Shown here piece by piece: positions 1-9,689 of a stretch of 64,000 nucleotides of DNA. The number at the start of each line of letters is the position of its first letter. Position 1 is the first letter of the stretch. This DNA is from Niallia sp. Man26. Its GTDB lineage: Bacteria; Bacillota; Bacilli; Bacillales; Cytobacillaceae. Position numbers and translations under genes: made by a program. The notes below the pieces were generated by a model. The model saw only the letters and a program-made list of their open reading frames with translations. It did no database searches and was not told the DNA's origin. The stretch is from contig NZ_CP095743.1 in NCBI RefSeq assembly GCF_022049065.2, positions 3,363,001 through 3,427,000 on the forward strand, given 5' to 3'.

Positions 1-267
1 ATAAATAAAGAACCAGATGGTAATCCCTGCAAGCATCCATGGGAAGAACTCGTATGTTCCTCCACCAGCATATTCAATAGGATCCCTGTCTTGTACATAC
101 CCGAAAACAAACCAATAAATTGCAATCTGAATAGCAGGGTTCAACAGTTCCCATAAGCTTCCCAAATAGTTATTGTTGTTGGCACTTTTCAGTTCATAGG
201 CAGCCAATCTATTAATCAAATGAAAATTATCATATTGTTCTTTTATTACTTTAAACATTGAAACCAT
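1..267 (-). CDS. tagG: Teichoic acid ABC exporter permease TagG (5'-end of gene only)
   Basis: This is the N-terminal part of the membrane subunit of the TagGH exporter, which moves finished wall teichoic acid across the membrane. The gene runs off the left edge, so only about 89 codons are visible. The frame reads KEQYDNFHLINRLAAYELKS, then LGSLWELLNPAIQIAIYW and EFFPWMLAGITIWF. This is the usual TagG N-terminus, a short amphipathic lead followed by the first ABC-2 membrane segments. Two in-frame ATG codons are possible (267 or 258). I chose the upstream one, but neither has a strong ribosome binding site. It lies 74 nt downstream of tagF on the same strand, so it is probably co-transcribed. 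The ATPase TagH would be expected just outside the window. Confidence 0.85.
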   Translation of the reverse strand, partial: MVSMFKVIKEQYDNFHLINRLAAYELKSANNNNYLGSLWELLNPAIQIAIYWFVFGYVQDRDPIEYAGGGTYEFFPWMLAGITIWFFIY

Positions 268-341
268 GTAAACCTAACCCTTCTCTCATAAGCCAAATAG
301 GACTAAATGGGCTTTTTAATGTAAGCTTAAGTAAGTTTGCT

Positions 342-2453
342 CTACTTAAGGAATACTTCTTCAACCACTCTCTTAGATGCTTCCCCATCTTCCAAATAAC
401 AAAACGTATTATAGAACTCCTCGAACTGTTCGTTAAGAGGCTCTTTTTCCGCTTGGCGGATATATTCAATAACTTCATCCGTTGTTTTTGCTAATGGACC
501 TGGTGCCTTTTGCTCAAAATCAAAGTAAAAGCCGCGAAGCTTGTCACGATATGTGTCAATATCATATACGTAGAAGATCATTGGTCTTCTTAAGTTACCG
601 TAATCGAAGAATACGGAAGAATAATCAGTAATCAGCAAATCAGAAATCAAGTAAAGCTCCCTGATATCCTCATAATTCGAGAAGTCATAGGCAAAGCCTA
701 CATATGGAGTAAGATCGAAGTTCTCTGCAACTAAATAGTGCATCCGTAAAACGACGATATAATCATCACCAAGCTCTTCTCTTAGCTGGTCAAGGTTTAA
801 CTCTAAATCAAACTTATATTTTCCTTTTCCATAGAACTGATCATCACGCCATGTTGGTGCATAAAGGATAATTTTCTTATCCATCGGCAAGGCGAATTTC
901 TCCTTAATGGCAGTGATATTATCCACATGATTATCATTAATCAACGCATCATTCCGCGGATAACCTGATTCAATCATCGTTCTGTCGAAATCGAAAGCTC
1001 TTGCAAAGATTTCGCTTGAATAAGCATTTGGTGATACAAGATAATCCCAGTTGCTTGCTTCTTTAAGGAAATTTCTTTTATATTTCTTTGTATTGGTTCC
1101 AGGCATATGCACTTCATCCATATCGGCAGCAAGTCGTTTCAGCGGTGTACCATGCCAAGTCTGCAAGTATGTTGTATTCTTTGGCTTTGGAATCCACAGC
1201 GGCAGACGGCTGTTGCTTACCCAATATTGAGCTCGCGCCATTCTGAAGAGCCATTTGATAGAGAATCTCGGCGTGATGTTAATGCCTCTGTCCTCAAAGT
1301 TTTGAATGAATCTTTTATCAACACTCCAGTACAGCTTATACTCCGGGTGGTTTTCTTTTAAATATTCATAAATCGCTCTTGGGCTGTCACTGTACTGTTT
1401 ACCCAAAAAGCTTTCAAATATGACTGTATTTTTGCTTGCTGGAAGCATGCCGAGCATTTTAAATGCAAGCTTAAAGAGCTTCTTCGCCTTTTTGCTTCGC
1501 TTAATACGCACAAGCTTGCCTTTAATTCTTGCTTTAAGCTCCATTTTTGCATTAAAATCAGCAACTTTAACAGAAAGATAATTGTTTTTCGCTGTTGATT
1601 TAAGCAATACTCTTTTTTTGCCGTACATCGTAGTAATACGAGTTCTTTGTCTTTTATATTTTGGATTAAAGGACACAAACTTTAATCTTGGGCTGAGTAT
1701 TTTTACTGTTTCGCCATTTTCTTCATACGTAAGCTCCAAATAGAAGCGATAATAGATAGCTTCTGACTGGAAAAGATATTGGCTCAAGTCAAGTTTGCCT
1801 TCAAAGCCGATTGTTTCGTAGTTATGGTCGGTACCGCCGTACATTTCCTGCAAGTCGCTTCGATGCTTGTTCTCAAGAGCAATATTATATACTTCCTCAT
1901 TGATATTATTCGTGATAATCAGCTTTTTTTCGACAGGCTGCTTTTGTGACTGCGGATTGAAGCCGTATCCAGAAATATGCACAAGACTACCGCTTGTGAG
2001 ATGGGCTTCCTCAATATTCGCAATAATTCTTTGGACAACTGTCTTAAAGGACACATTTCCTTTATTCGTTGTATAAGCATAGAACATTGTACCCTCTTCA
2101 TATAGGTAGAAGTTAAGCTCTAGTGCTGCCTTATTGCTTTTTATTCTATATTTCTTTTCTATGTCTGCTTCTTCGTCCTTCACAACTAAGTACAGATCCC
2201 AAACAGCTTCTTTGCTGAAATCCTCTTTATTGTCAGTCAGGCTTATTGCCGATTCGTAAATTCCAAAATCCTCATTTATATCAATTTGCTTGATGGATCC
2301 TGCGACTACATTTTCAGAGCCCCTTTGAATTAGTACAAGGCTTGTCTGCTTCGCCTCAAGCAATTCATGTTTAAAACAGAACTTCACAGATAATAGATCA
2401 TTATTGATAAATACCTTATGTGCCTGTTTATGAACATATCCAGATTCACTCAT
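342..2453 (-). CDS. tagF: CDP-glycerol:poly(glycerophosphate) glycerophosphotransferase (TagF-like polymerase)
   Basis: This protein of 703 aa polymerises glycerol phosphate from CDP-glycerol onto the wall teichoic acid primer at the inner membrane face. The C-terminal glycerophosphotransferase domain (about residues 345-700) carries the family blocks YLQTWHGTPLKRL (about 431-443), VSPNAYSSEIFARAF, ILYAPTWRDD (about 528-537) and ITDYSSVFFDYGNLRRPMIF (about 605-625). The N-terminal 320 residues form a beta-rich region with a basic linker (KRSKKAKK). The start at 2453 is supported by GAGAGGAG seven bases upstream; longer frames reach a non-ATG codon without a binding site. A near-consensus promoter lies at 2513-2541. 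The length fits TagF (about 700-750 aa) and not the shorter TagB primase, which is encoded separately at 11344. Confidence 0.9.
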   Translation of the reverse strand: MSESGYVHKQAHKVFINNDLLSVKFCFKHELLEAKQTSLVLIQRGSENVVAGSIKQIDINEDFGIYESAISLTDNKEDFSKEAVWDLYLVVKDEEADIEKKYRIKSNKAALELNFYLYEEGTMFYAYTTNKGNVSFKTVVQRIIANIEEAHLTSGSLVHISGYGFNPQSQKQPVEKKLIITNNINEEVYNIALENKHRSDLQEMYGGTDHNYETIGFEGKLDLSQYLFQSEAIYYRFYLELTYEENGETVKILSPRLKFVSFNPKYKRQRTRITTMYGKKRVLLKSTAKNNYLSVKVADFNAKMELKARIKGKLVRIKRSKKAKKLFKLAFKMLGMLPASKNTVIFESFLGKQYSDSPRAIYEYLKENHPEYKLYWSVDKRFIQNFEDRGINITPRFSIKWLFRMARAQYWVSNSRLPLWIPKPKNTTYLQTWHGTPLKRLAADMDEVHMPGTNTKKYKRNFLKEASNWDYLVSPNAYSSEIFARAFDFDRTMIESGYPRNDALINDNHVDNITAIKEKFALPMDKKIILYAPTWRDDQFYGKGKYKFDLELNLDQLREELGDDYIVVLRMHYLVAENFDLTPYVGFAYDFSNYEDIRELYLISDLLITDYSSVFFDYGNLRRPMIFYVYDIDTYRDKLRGFYFDFEQKAPGPLAKTTDEVIEYIRQAEKEPLNEQFEEFYNTFCYLEDGEASKRVVEEVFLK

Positions 2454-2512
2454 TATGCTACTCCTCTCAAACATACAGTACCGAAATTCACGTACTTTAC
2501 AATCTATCAAAC

Positions 2513-2541
2513 ATTATATAGGTTACGTGAATGGATTTCAA
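2513..2541 (-). promoter_or_regulatory. SigA-type promoter of tagF
   Basis: On the minus strand TTGAAA (2541-2536) is followed by exactly 17 bases and then TATAAT (2518-2513). Both hexamers are close to consensus. The predicted start near 2506 leaves a leader of about 50 nt before tagF. It sits directly downstream of the terminator at 2602-2645, so tagF-tagG can be transcribed independently of the upstream glycosyltransferase. Confidence 0.7.
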
Positions 2542-2601
2542 ACTTATTTAGAAGACCCCTGCCCAAAGTCATTGACAATCGTCATTCTTGTCACAGAAAT
2601 G

Positions 2602-2645
2602 AAAAAAACCTATAGCTGCAGGCCTTTACAGGCCCGCACTATAGG
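2602..2645 (-). terminator. Rho-independent terminator of the GT2 gene at 2652
   Basis: On the minus strand a long imperfect stem (outer arm CCTATAG with its complement, inner arm GGCCT with AGGCC) is followed by seven T. It begins six bases after the stop of the upstream gene. Confidence 0.85.
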
Positions 2646-2651
2646 ATGAGC

Positions 2652-4196
2652 TTACTTAATATTCAAGCCAAGATTTGAATTGATCGTCGTATAGAATTGG
2701 TACAGCTTCTTATCCATAATCTTTTGTGTGTAATCTAAGCGGATTAAGCTGATTTTTTGGTATTCATTATAGCGGACAAATATTGCATAGCTTCCTTTTG
2801 AGAACTCAAGCATTGTAGTCAATGGAATAGTCAATCGGAAATGATGCTTATCGACTCTCTCGACAGCAAAGGAATACTGATTTTCCGTATTTCCTCGGTC
2901 ACGGAGAATCATATCATCCACATTATCAATGGAATCACCATATAAATGGAAGTCCAATGTATAATCGTTTTCGCCGAACACACCCTCTTCATAAAAGCCG
3001 GCCATAGCAACGCGAATATGCTTCTTATCTTCAAATGGTGTAACCATGTAAGGCTCATTATCACGCACGACAATATCCTTCACTTTTTCTTTTTTATCCC
3101 ATTTGTACAAATCGGCAATTTTATCTTGTTCACCGTTTAAGTACATGTTATAAACAACTTTATTAATCGGATGGAAGAATTGATCCTCAATGTTGTAGCC
3201 AAGATCCTTTGTTGTTTCAAGAACTTCATTAAATTTATCGTAATATGCTTTTTTATTTTTGCTTTTAAAGAAATGCTGACGATTAAAGAATCTTGTGATG
3301 CAATCGAATTCGTAGAGACGATTCAAAATCATCTTTTCCGTTTTCTCATCGAGTTTCTTCGCCTTCACATAGTTGATAACTTTAATGTTTGTATCCATCT
3401 TCTGCATAATGCTCGTCTGTTTCGTCAGTGAAGCATCGTTTTCATCAAGCCTGTTCAGGTAGTAGATAACATTAGTAGTCGTTGAGATTGTTTTAGTTGC
3501 TACTAAAACATCAATAAAGAACTGCTTGTCTTCTGCGTATTTCATTTCCGGGTAACGGATATTGTTTTCTTTTAGCAGGCTTGTTTTCATCATACGGGAA
3601 CGCGGCCCTAAATGCTGGAATATATGTGGGATTGATGTTGCAAGAATGCCTCTTCTTTCTTTGCATGACTCATGTTCCCCAACTATTTTAGTAGATTTGC
3701 TTTCTACTTGGATTGTCTTCCCAACAACATAATCATCATTTGTTTCTTTAAGAATATTGTAAAGAATCTCCAAGCCGTTGCTTTCCAACCAGTCATCAGC
3801 ATCAAGGAAGGTAATATACGGAGCTGTTGCAAGCTCGATACCAAGGTTTCTTGGCTGTGCAGGCGTTCCTGTATTTTCCTTCAAGAAAACAACCATCATA
3901 TTTTGATGTTTTTGAGCATATTCCAGCAGCATTGGTCTGGACATATCTGTTGAACCGTCATCAACAAGAATATATTCCACATTATCAAAGCCGATTGTCT
4001 GGTTGATAACAGAATCTACTGTTTTGCTTAAGTATTTTTCTGCATTATAAACAGGTGTGACTACTGTTACCAGCTTATCCTTCTTCTTTTTTAAGACATT
4101 GAATATGCTGCTTTTTTTATTGTAGACATAGTAGCCTTCATTATTATAGTCAATTTTATGTTGTGCTTCGAATTGTTTTTTATTATAGCTAGACAC
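2652..4196 (-). CDS. Family 2 glycosyltransferase with C-terminal beta-rich domain, probable teichoic acid tailoring enzyme
   Basis: This is a 514-aa inverting GT-A glycosyltransferase. Motifs are VTVVTPVYNAEKYL (about 43-56), VDDGSTD (78-84) and FLDADDW (130-136), the nucleotide- and metal-binding aspartates of GT2. The C-terminal 150 residues (from about KKHIRVAMAGF) look like a beta-sandwich and resemble the N-terminal region of the neighbouring TagF-like protein. Such extensions also occur in teichoic acid glycosyltransferases of the TarS/TarP type. The start is GTG at 4196, preceded by GAGGCGGTG about eight bases upstream. No membrane segments are seen, so it is probably a peripheral cytosolic enzyme. 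The position between teichoic acid genes suggests it glycosylates wall teichoic acid; the sugar and acceptor cannot be read from sequence. Confidence 0.75.
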   Translation of the reverse strand: MSSYNKKQFEAQHKIDYNNEGYYVYNKKSSIFNVLKKKKDKLVTVVTPVYNAEKYLSKTVDSVINQTIGFDNVEYILVDDGSTDMSRPMLLEYAQKHQNMMVVFLKENTGTPAQPRNLGIELATAPYITFLDADDWLESNGLEILYNILKETNDDYVVGKTIQVESKSTKIVGEHESCKERRGILATSIPHIFQHLGPRSRMMKTSLLKENNIRYPEMKYAEDKQFFIDVLVATKTISTTTNVIYYLNRLDENDASLTKQTSIMQKMDTNIKVINYVKAKKLDEKTEKMILNRLYEFDCITRFFNRQHFFKSKNKKAYYDKFNEVLETTKDLGYNIEDQFFHPINKVVYNMYLNGEQDKIADLYKWDKKEKVKDIVVRDNEPYMVTPFEDKKHIRVAMAGFYEEGVFGENDYTLDFHLYGDSIDNVDDMILRDRGNTENQYSFAVERVDKHHFRLTIPLTTMLEFSKGSYAIFVRYNEYQKISLIRLDYTQKIMDKKLYQFYTTINSNLGLNIK

Positions 4197-4390
4197 TATA
4201 AAAACACCGCCTCTTCATTATCAAATACACTATGTATTTTAGATGGACTTTTTGTTTACAAAAGTAACCATTTTATTATTATACACATTTTGCAGTTTTT
4301 CTTAAACATTAACCTATCATATTTAGGCAAGCAAGCAAAAATAAGCATTATTACTACTATTCTAAATAGTAGTATTGCACTAAATCAAAT

Positions 4391-4422
4391 AAAAGCCAGC
4401 ACTCCTTAAAAAAAGTGCTGGC
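4391..4422 (-). terminator. Terminator of the PA14-glucosaminidase gene
   Basis: The 9-bp perfect stem GCCAGCACT/AGTGCTGGC (4395-4403 with 4414-4422) is followed on the minus strand by TTTTATTT. It lies just after the stop at 4430. Confidence 0.85.
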
Positions 4423-4429
4423 ATCTTTA

Positions 4430-7400
4430 TCATTTATAGATCGGAACTTCAAAATACATCTCGTAGGAATCAAGCAAATCATATAATGATTTCATTCTGT
4501 TTACTTGTTTGCTTGCCCATCCTACATCTGTAGCATATTGGTGAACTCCTGGATTGTCGGAATTCCATCTCATCTTATAGAGCGTGTCTTGTTTGTATGT
4601 GGCATTATTTATATAATTTTTGCCGATAAACTCTGCTCCGCCGACGATTGCTTTTTCCGGCGTTGTCCAGCCTTGTTTGTAAGCATATTCTGATCCGCTC
4701 TTAGTCGGTGAATCATCGTATGCTGCGATTCCATACATATTATAAACAGTTTTTGGTGTTACTGCTTTGCCGTCCACGCTCGAAACGGTTACGCCTGTAG
4801 CAAGCTCAGAGGTTCCGTTTCCTGTTTCAAGCATAGCATGAGAAATCAAATATATTTCATTGATTCCATACTGCTTGCCAGCATCTATGAAGGAACTCGC
4901 CTTTCCGACGAAAATTCCTTTGCCATTCAGAATTTTTTCGTTTACTTCGGTCTCATTTAAGTTCGCACTTTCAGACAGCTTCAGGAATTGAAGCTTCTGC
5001 TTTTCATCATTCATAAAGTTCTCTGGATTTAAATAGTATTTAATGTCCACAGGACCTGCGTTGACCCATGTGTGATAGGACAGCCTATATTGTGCAGGCA
5101 CATCAGATGTGGCTGCAGCAGTTTCATCATAATATTTATAGAAATCTACTTCATACCAGTCCATCCCGGAATCGTCCGCTACCTTTGACAAAATAGTCAC
5201 TTTATCACCAGTTGTAAATTTGCCGATTACCCAATCAGTCAGGCTTGGACCTCCTCGGACATTCCAGCTGCCGCTTGTAATAAGTCCGTAATTACTATAG
5301 CTGCTAATATAAGAGAACGCATCTTCTCTCATATATGCTTTATACTTTTTATCTGTTTGAGCATATTTGCTCGCCTGAATTGTAACAGCATCATCTAATG
5401 AATAAGATAAATAGTCATATGCTGTAAATACAGCTTTTGCTTTCTTCATTTCAAACTTCACTGAGGCATTTCCAGTGTTCTCGTAATATTTAAGAACAAA
5501 TTTATGCTCACCCTTTGCAAGGCTGTAGCCCGAAACTTCCCGCTTGCCAGCACTGCTTTGCCATGAATCTATTACTTTTTCACCATCAATCTCTAAGATG
5601 ACCCCATCATCAGCAAGGATTGTGAAATTATATAAACCATCTTCTGCAATATAAATATTTTTCCGGTAAACAGCCGAAAACTTATCTGCACTCAAGCCGG
5701 ATGGCGATCCTGAACCCCAGTCAAAGTAAACATCTGTTACCTTTGCAATTGAATCCTTGCCCCCGACAATGACTGGTTTTACACTGTCTGTCAATGTATA
5801 GACAGGAATCTCATCCTCCCCGATAATCTTCGGATAATACTCTGCATACCAGCCAGAATCATGAACTAAATTATCTTCTGAGTACGGCACAAAGGATAGC
5901 TGGAATTTCGCAGCACTCTTATTGTCGTAATACCGCACTTCAATCCAGTGGATATTGCCGTCCTTCGTATCGGCAATTTTAACTTTTGTAGCCTTCTCAC
6001 GGTAAGATCCGTTACTCCACTGATCAATGACTAATTGACCATCAACAAAAATCTGAACCCCATCATCAGACAGCCCGCGGATGATATATTCTCCTGCTTC
6101 GATTCGTTTTGCTGTCACATACTTTGCTGAGAAGCCATCTGCTTTCACTGTTGATGCAGGTGCATTTGTTCCAAAATCTTGGGTAAGTGCTAAACTGTTG
6201 CTGTTATTTACAACCTTTGAATTCACTGGAGCTCCTGCCAATGTCATATTATTATAATAGTACGCAATCCAGTTGCCTAATGGCTGTACATCTGCAAAAG
6301 CATAGGCACTGCTGCCATTATCATAGTAATCTGTCTGGATTAGATGATCGCCAGAGCTTAAACCTGTGATCAATCCGTTATTATACACGCCGCCTGAATT
6401 TTTCCAGCGGTCGATAATAGCTTGATTGTCTACTTTGACACGAATGCCGTCATCTGCAAACGTTGAAACAAAATAATCCTGATTTCCTGTGATTTTTTTC
6501 AGGAAAGATGCAGAAAAACCATCTGCGGGAATTCCAGCAAGTGGCGCACTCTTATTCCATTTATATTGAATAAGCTTGACCGTTTGCTTTGCATTCTTTC
6601 CGCCGACAACTATACCATTTCCAGATAGACTCTTTGTTGGATAAAATATATTCAGCCAATCACTTGAAGTAACAGTTTGCTCCAATGGTTTGATATCAAA
6701 GCTTAGCTTTGACTTCCCGCTTTTCTCCAAGTATTGAACTTTAATCCAATGAACATCCCTTTTAGCGGCATCTGATACTTCCAGATCACTAATGCTGATT
6801 TTCATTGCATTTTCTGCTGAGCTGCTGCCCCACTTGTCTAACACCAGCTTATCATCTACATAAACACGGATTCCGTCATCTGCCATTGCACGAATAACAT
6901 AATCTCCTGCTGACAGCTTCATCGCAGTAATGAACTGTGCTGTATAATTGTCAGCTGGAACGCCGGATGCAGGACTTCCAGTGCCAACATCAAAGCTGAA
7001 AGCACCATTTCCGTCTCCCTTTATAGTTTTCTTGTTCGCAGGCACTCCTTTTAATCCAGTGTTTGCATAATAATAACCAAGCCACTGTCCAAACGGAAGG
7101 GCATCTGCACTCACAAAAGCATTGCTTGTTTTTTCCAAATAATTAATTTGCAAAACATTATTAGATGATTGCAGATTTGTTATTGCTGCTTTATTCTCTT
7201 TACCTGAAGATGAAGTCCAGCGATTGAATAAAGACTGTCCATTGACTGCTGCACTAATGCCATCGTCTGCAATTGTATGAACAAAGTAATTACCTGCATT
7301 CAGCAGCTTATAATAAGAAGCAGAAAAATTGTCTTTACTAGTTTTCGAGTTTGGAGCATTAGTTTTCCAGTTGAAAAACACATTGCTGATTCCTCCATAC

Positions 7401-8335
7401 ACATTTCCTGTTCCAGCTGCAGTTGTTCCGTTAAAATAGGCACCTAACCACGAGTTGGCAGTCAACTCTTCCTTAACAGGTTTAATGGAGAAATCTAAAT
7501 AGCTTTTGCCCGTTTTTTCCACATATTCAATTCTGATTGCATGCGCGCTTCCTTGGGCAGAATCAGCCACATTAATTAGGATTTTTTCTTCTCCCGGACT
7601 TTTCTTTTCAAGGATTTTTTTATTATCTATAAAAACTTGGATTTCATCATCAGATTTTGTGCTGATCACATACTGCCCTGCGGCAAGGTTTTTATAGGTG
7701 TACAGCTTCATCGAAAAATTATTTGCACCAATATTTTTTGCACCTGGTGCATTATAGCCATAATTAAATGCGAGGTCTGACTCTGAAGATGTGAAATGAA
7801 AGGCATCTTCAGGTGCACCTTTTTTAGTTGTATTATTGTAGAAATAGCCGACCCAACTGTCAAAAGGCAGCACATCAGCAAACAGGATAGACTTTCCTCC
7901 TGCCTCCACATACTCTGCAGTTACATTATGGGCTCCTGCTGTCATATTTTTCATAGGTGTAGAAAAGGTTTGGCCAGAGGTGCTCCAACCATCTATATAT
8001 AATTTATTATCCAGATACATCCTGACACCATCATCAGCAAATGCTTGCAGAAAATAATCCTTCTGACTATCTTGGACATTAATGGTCTGTGTAAATGATG
8101 CGGAAAAATTATTCGTCCCAACACCAGTCATCGGCTTATCATAGCCCCAGTTCAGATGAAGATTTTGAAACTGTGCAGCTATGCCTTCTCCTGACAGGCT
8201 GGAATTATTATAGAAATTCCCTGACCAGGCTGCTTCTGCTGCCTTTTTTTGTTCAGGGCAAATAAACCAAAGACCAACAATAGAAAAAAACAACAAAACA
8301 TAAGTCTTCTTGCCTAGTAACTTTTCTATAATCAT
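4430..8335 (-). CDS. Secreted autolysin: seven PA14 modules, SH3-like region and LytD-type glucosaminidase
   Basis: This is a secreted protein of about 1300 aa. A signal peptide is visible (basic start, hydrophobic YVLLFFSIVGLWFIC, alanine-rich cleavage zone). Seven tandem PA14 modules follow, roughly at residues 40-160, 165-290, 300-415, 420-555, 565-690, 692-823 and 833-970. Each has a Trp-Tyr opening (such as WLGYYY) and a DDG motif (FADDGVRM, ADDGIRV, SDDGVQI), except module 2, which has SDDE. An SH3-like stretch (NVRGGPSLTDWVIGKF, about 1028-1043) precedes the endo-beta-N-acetylglucosaminidase domain (about 1105-1301), where SHAMLETGNGTSELA carries the likely catalytic Glu. PA14 modules bind glycans in known proteins, so here they may anchor the enzyme to wall or capsular sugar. 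The start is uncertain: ATG codons at 8347, 8344 and 8335 are all in frame and none has a well-spaced binding site. Confidence 0.85.
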   Translation of the reverse strand: MIIEKLLGKKTYVLLFFSIVGLWFICPEQKKAAEAAWSGNFYNNSSLSGEGIAAQFQNLHLNWGYDKPMTGVGTNNFSASFTQTINVQDSQKDYFLQAFADDGVRMYLDNKLYIDGWSTSGQTFSTPMKNMTAGAHNVTAEYVEAGGKSILFADVLPFDSWVGYFYNNTTKKGAPEDAFHFTSSESDLAFNYGYNAPGAKNIGANNFSMKLYTYKNLAAGQYVISTKSDDEIQVFIDNKKILEKKSPGEEKILINVADSAQGSAHAIRIEYVEKTGKSYLDFSIKPVKEELTANSWLGAYFNGTTAAGTGNVYGGISNVFFNWKTNAPNSKTSKDNFSASYYKLLNAGNYFVHTIADDGISAAVNGQSLFNRWTSSSGKENKAAITNLQSSNNVLQINYLEKTSNAFVSADALPFGQWLGYYYANTGLKGVPANKKTIKGDGNGAFSFDVGTGSPASGVPADNYTAQFITAMKLSAGDYVIRAMADDGIRVYVDDKLVLDKWGSSSAENAMKISISDLEVSDAAKRDVHWIKVQYLEKSGKSKLSFDIKPLEQTVTSSDWLNIFYPTKSLSGNGIVVGGKNAKQTVKLIQYKWNKSAPLAGIPADGFSASFLKKITGNQDYFVSTFADDGIRVKVDNQAIIDRWKNSGGVYNNGLITGLSSGDHLIQTDYYDNGSSAYAFADVQPLGNWIAYYYNNMTLAGAPVNSKVVNNSNSLALTQDFGTNAPASTVKADGFSAKYVTAKRIEAGEYIIRGLSDDGVQIFVDGQLVIDQWSNGSYREKATKVKIADTKDGNIHWIEVRYYDNKSAAKFQLSFVPYSEDNLVHDSGWYAEYYPKIIGEDEIPVYTLTDSVKPVIVGGKDSIAKVTDVYFDWGSGSPSGLSADKFSAVYRKNIYIAEDGLYNFTILADDGVILEIDGEKVIDSWQSSAGKREVSGYSLAKGEHKFVLKYYENTGNASVKFEMKKAKAVFTAYDYLSYSLDDAVTIQASKYAQTDKKYKAYMREDAFSYISSYSNYGLITSGSWNVRGGPSLTDWVIGKFTTGDKVTILSKVADDSGMDWYEVDFYKYYDETAAATSDVPAQYRLSYHTWVNAGPVDIKYYLNPENFMNDEKQKLQFLKLSESANLNETEVNEKILNGKGIFVGKASSFIDAGKQYGINEIYLISHAMLETGNGTSELATGVTVSSVDGKAVTPKTVYNMYGIAAYDDSPTKSGSEYAYKQGWTTPEKAIVGGAEFIGKNYINNATYKQDTLYKMRWNSDNPGVHQYATDVGWASKQVNRMKSLYDLLDSYEMYFEVPIYK

Positions 8336-8444
8336 ACACCTCATCATTTTAGTAGTTTTATATACTTATATTATCTATGAAAAGAGGGTGTATGTTAATA
8401 GCATCCAGTATGAAAATCACAGGTAAATCATCCTAATACTGGCA

Positions 8445-8474
8445 ATAAAAAAAAGAGGGTTTTCACCCTCTTTT
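8445..8474 (-). terminator. Terminator of galU (first copy)
   Basis: The stem AAGAGGGT/ACCCTCTT (from about 8452 to 8472) has a 4-base loop and is followed on the minus strand by nine T. It lies 11 bases after the galU stop. Confidence 0.85.
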
Positions 8475-8484
8475 ATAAAGCTTA

Positions 8485-9378
8485 TTATTTATTGTTTACA
8501 GGCTCATCCTGCAATTTTTCAACTAAGTCTTTTAAGTACACTTCCAACTTGTCTTTAATATCATCACGTTTTAAAGCAAGCTCGATTGTTGTCTGAATGA
8601 AACCTAACTGCTCACCGACATCATAACGATTTCCTTCAAATTCGTAAGCGAACACTCGTTGGATTTGGTTAAGCTTTTCGATCGCATCTGTCAGCTGGAT
8701 TTCTCCGCCTGCACCTACTTCTTGCTCTTCAAGGAATCGGAAAATTTCCGGAGTGAAAATATAGCGGCCGATAATCGCTAAATTAGATGGAGCAGTACCT
8801 TGCTTTGGCTTCTCTACGAACTTTTTCACTTGGTGTCTTCTTCCAGAGTCGTCAATCGGATCAACAATACCATATCGGTGTGTCTCTGAATCAGGAACAA
8901 CTTGAACACCGATTACGGATGATAATGTTTGGTCATATTGGGACATAAGCTGACCTAAACATGGATCTTCACTATCGACAATATCATCGCCTAACAAGAC
9001 TGCAAATGGTTCATCACCGATGAAGTTTCTCGCACACCATACAGCATGACCTAAACCTTTCGGCTCTTTTTGACGAATATAGTGAATATCAACATTAGAT
9101 GATTCTTTCACTTTTTTAAGAAGGTCGAACTTCTCTTTCGCAACTAGGTTTTCTTCTAATTCCCAAGCGTTATCAAAATGGTCCTCAATCGCTCTTTTCC
9201 CTTTTCCAGTAACAATGATGATGTCTTCAATTCCAGAAGCAATTGCTTCTTCAACAATATATTGGATAGTCGGTTTGTCTACGATTGGTAGCATTTCCTT
9301 TGGCATCGCTTTTGTAGCTGGTAAAAATCTAGTTCCAAGACCTGCAGCTGGTATTATCGCTTTTCTTACTTTAGACAT
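8485..9378 (-). CDS. galU: UTP-glucose-1-phosphate uridylyltransferase (first copy)
   Basis: GalU makes UDP-glucose from glucose-1-phosphate and UTP, the precursor for glycolipid, teichoic acid glucosylation and UDP-galactose/UDP-glucuronate. The 297-aa protein has the nucleotidyltransferase signature [19 protein letters not shown] (about 13-31), then [18 protein letters not shown] (metal-binding Asp), FVEKP and [12 protein letters not shown]. The start is supported by TTTGGAGG nine bases upstream. It is transcribed alone, from a probable promoter at 9413-9441 to a strong terminator. A second GalU at 15949 shares long identical blocks, so this is a recent paralog pair. Copy 1 ends in a lysine- and glutamate-rich tail that differs from copy 2. 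Confidence 0.95.
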   Translation of the reverse strand: MSKVRKAIIPAAGLGTRFLPATKAMPKEMLPIVDKPTIQYIVEEAIASGIEDIIIVTGKGKRAIEDHFDNAWELEENLVAKEKFDLLKKVKESSNVDIHYIRQKEPKGLGHAVWCARNFIGDEPFAVLLGDDIVDSEDPCLGQLMSQYDQTLSSVIGVQVVPDSETHRYGIVDPIDDSGRRHQVKKFVEKPKQGTAPSNLAIIGRYIFTPEIFRFLEEQEVGAGGEIQLTDAIEKLNQIQRVFAYEFEGNRYDVGEQLGFIQTTIELALKRDDIKDKLEVYLKDLVEKLQDEPVNNK

Positions 9379-9412
9379 TTATTTACCTCCAAATTATTCC
9401 TATCTTACCTCT

Positions 9413-9441
9413 ATTTTATATGCAATACTATTTATTGTCCA
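9413..9441 (-). promoter_or_regulatory. Probable SigA promoter of galU copy 1
   Basis: On the minus strand TGGACA (9441-9436), a 17-base spacer and TAAAAT (9418-9413) precede galU by about 35 nt. The match is good but not perfect. Confidence 0.5.
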
Positions 9442-9689
9442 CCGATTACAGCAGGGCAAAAGTTTCTATTTTGTTTCAATTATTAATTAGTATACAGAAA
9501 AATGTTTGTTCTGATACATATGTACAAATACATCTGATTGGAGTACTTCTATGTTACTAGGCATAATTGCTGATTCAGAAACGAATATTAATATAATAAT
9601 TTGTTGAAATTTGTATTCAAACCCGCGTATTTCTGCTATCTTAAAAGTAGTTTTATCAATATTTGTCAAGATATGGAGGTATAGCCAAT
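9442..9689. other. Intergenic region between divergent galU and LCP genes
   Basis: This AT-rich stretch must hold the promoter of the LCP gene on the plus strand. TTGAAA around 9603 followed by TATTTC is a weak candidate only. No hairpin, repeat or small gene with a convincing ribosome binding site was seen. Confidence 0.4.
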
